DNA of 30,293 nucleotides from Lentisphaerota bacterium (GTDB lineage Bacteria > Verrucomicrobiota > Kiritimatiellia > RFP12 > UBA3636), in NCBI GenBank assembly GCA_022837245.1, contig JALHHX010000008.1:1-30293 (forward strand), read 5' to 3'. The notes beneath the pieces were generated by a model, which saw nothing but the letters and a program-made list of their open reading frames with translations, made no database searches and was not told the origin of the DNA. Of the stretch, positions 29,705 to 30,293 are shown piece by piece. Position numbers and translations under genes: made by a program. Position 1 is the stretch's first letter, and each line of letters starts with the position of its first letter.

Positions 29705-30293
29705 TCCGCGCACATACAGCAATGTCCCCTCCCTGTAATAGTCCAGGCGTATCGTATTGGAATGCCAGCTCATGACGTGGTATTGTGATTCTTCGACCGC
29801 ATTGATCACTTTTCCGCCTCCGGCCACCTCCTCGAAACGCACATACTTGCGCGTTTCACCGCCGTCCGAAGTCCAAATCTCATGCGGACGCTCCAGCGTG
29901 ATCTTGGCGGCGTCCAATTCCTGCAGTCTGTTTTTAACTTCAAACTCCGTGCGCCCTTTTTTGTTGATGTGCTTGAGAGTCCTTGCGTCAAGGGCCAGCG
30001 TGTCGCCAAGAGGATTCGTCACGGTTTCGCCCTTTGCGAGGCGCTCTTTCGCCGTCGCGATCTGCACCTTTGGCGTCGGCGGGTCCGGCGGCACGTCGCG
30101 GCCGGCTGGCAGGCCGAGCGATTTCCAGTCGCCCGTCTTGCCGACGGCCTTGCGGTTGTCGTCGGTGTAGCCGGCGCGCCCGTCCGCGTCCATTCCGCCC
30201 GTCCGGTCGCCCGTGCCGTCGGGGGCGAACCTGCCGTCCGTCTCGCGGTTGGCGTTGCCGTTGAGCGCCGGGGCGGCGGAGGCGGAGCCGGCG
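29699..30293 (-). CDS. Partial phage head-type protein with C-terminal PBECR-like nuclease domain
   Basis: The frame is open to the window edge, so the start is missing. The visible 198 residues begin with a Gly/Asn-rich linker (ALNGNANRETDGRFAPDG), common in Mu F-like head proteins. The C-terminal domain follows (DARTLKHINKKGRTEF, LERPHEIWTSDGG, GETRKYVRFEE, SWHSNTIRLDYYREG, TLLYVRGK). Its pattern of a conserved His, a PHEIW-like strand and paired terminal strands resembles the phage Barnase-EndoU-ColicinE5/D-RelE-like (PBECR) nucleases at the ends of Mu-type virion proteins. The upstream head domain is not visible, so the fusion is inferred. It precedes the methyltransferase and protease genes in the usual head-module direction. 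Confidence 0.6.
   Translation of the reverse strand, partial: AGSASAAPALNGNANRETDGRFAPDGTGDRTGGMDADGRAGYTDDNRKAVGKTGDWKSLGLPAGRDVPPDPPTPKVQIATAKERLAKGETVTNPLGDTLALDARTLKHINKKGRTEFEVKNRLQELDAAKITLERPHEIWTSDGGETRKYVRFEEVAGGGKVINAVEESQYHVMSWHSNTIRLDYYREGTLLYVRGK

Noticed and set aside
28279..29775. A 498-residue + strand reading frame across the prophage region
   Set aside because: It is Arg/Ala/Pro-rich and antisense to the methyltransferase and protease, whose motifs are clear. It arises from high GC at third positions.
1..30293. tRNA, rRNA, CRISPR array or known riboswitch
   Set aside because: No cloverleaf ending, regularly spaced repeats or recognisable riboswitch core was found when reading both strands by eye. 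A dedicated scan could still find a small RNA.

Overview
The window reads as a piece of a Gram-negative chromosome, moderately GC-rich by eye, most likely from the PVC superphylum (Kiritimatiellota, Lentisphaerota or Verrucomicrobiota). The evidence is the outer-membrane gene set (LptE, a BamD-like protein, a FadL porin, ADP-heptose enzymes, a GT9 heptosyltransferase-like protein), the LL-diaminopimelate aminotransferase route to lysine and peptidoglycan, a pseudopilin of the AFTLLE type, and the style of the large secreted transglutaminase-like protein. The placement is inferred from protein resemblance; no rRNA or other taxonomic marker is present.

Layout. 1-916: rpsT (+) faces the bamD-like/lptE pair (-) across a bidirectional terminator, and lptE is frameshifted near its end. 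2155-4785 (+): serA, a DUF1538 membrane protein and a P-II-like regulator. 4933-6237 (+): a FadL-family porin with a hairpin in its leader. 6217-12570 (-): znuA, murJ and a 1284-residue tandem DUF3857/transglutaminase protein. 12571-13014: a REPIN-like inverted-repeat element and a terminator. 13015-13554 (-): a small repeat-type beta protein. 13922-17293 (-): a sugar nucleotidyltransferase, a GspG pseudopilin, a GT2 and a GT9 glycosyltransferase. 17530-19490 (+): fmt and a GT90-type glycosyltransferase.

19497-28171 (-) is an almost gapless co-directional run: a two-helix membrane protein, rfaE1, gmhB, an ECF sigma factor, its presumed anti-sigma, a small secreted protein, an M23-fold protein, a wrecked phosphoesterase/PQQ-propeller gene, dapL, folD and a class I/II aminotransferase. 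Several junctions are 4-base ATGA overlaps. A near-consensus sigma70 promoter sits in front of the run.

28275-30293 (-) is the broken edge of a Mu-like prophage. It holds the C-terminal part of a head-type protein carrying what looks like a phage-borne PBECR-type nuclease domain, a beta-class DNA methyltransferase and a Mu I-type protease gene that is frameshifted and truncated where it meets the host promoter region.

Several genes bear on envelope building: heptose supply (rfaE1, gmhB), core glycosyl transfer (GT9, GT2, GT90), LPS and outer-membrane assembly (lptE, bamD-like), lipid II flipping (murJ), meso-diaminopimelate supply (dapL) and possible wall hydrolysis or sensing (M23-fold protein). 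The most unusual items are the nuclease-tipped phage head protein, the ECF operon with a signal-less M23-fold protein, the half-dead tandem transglutaminase protein, the REPIN-like element and a palindromic repeat found both inside the anti-sigma coding region and in the prophage.
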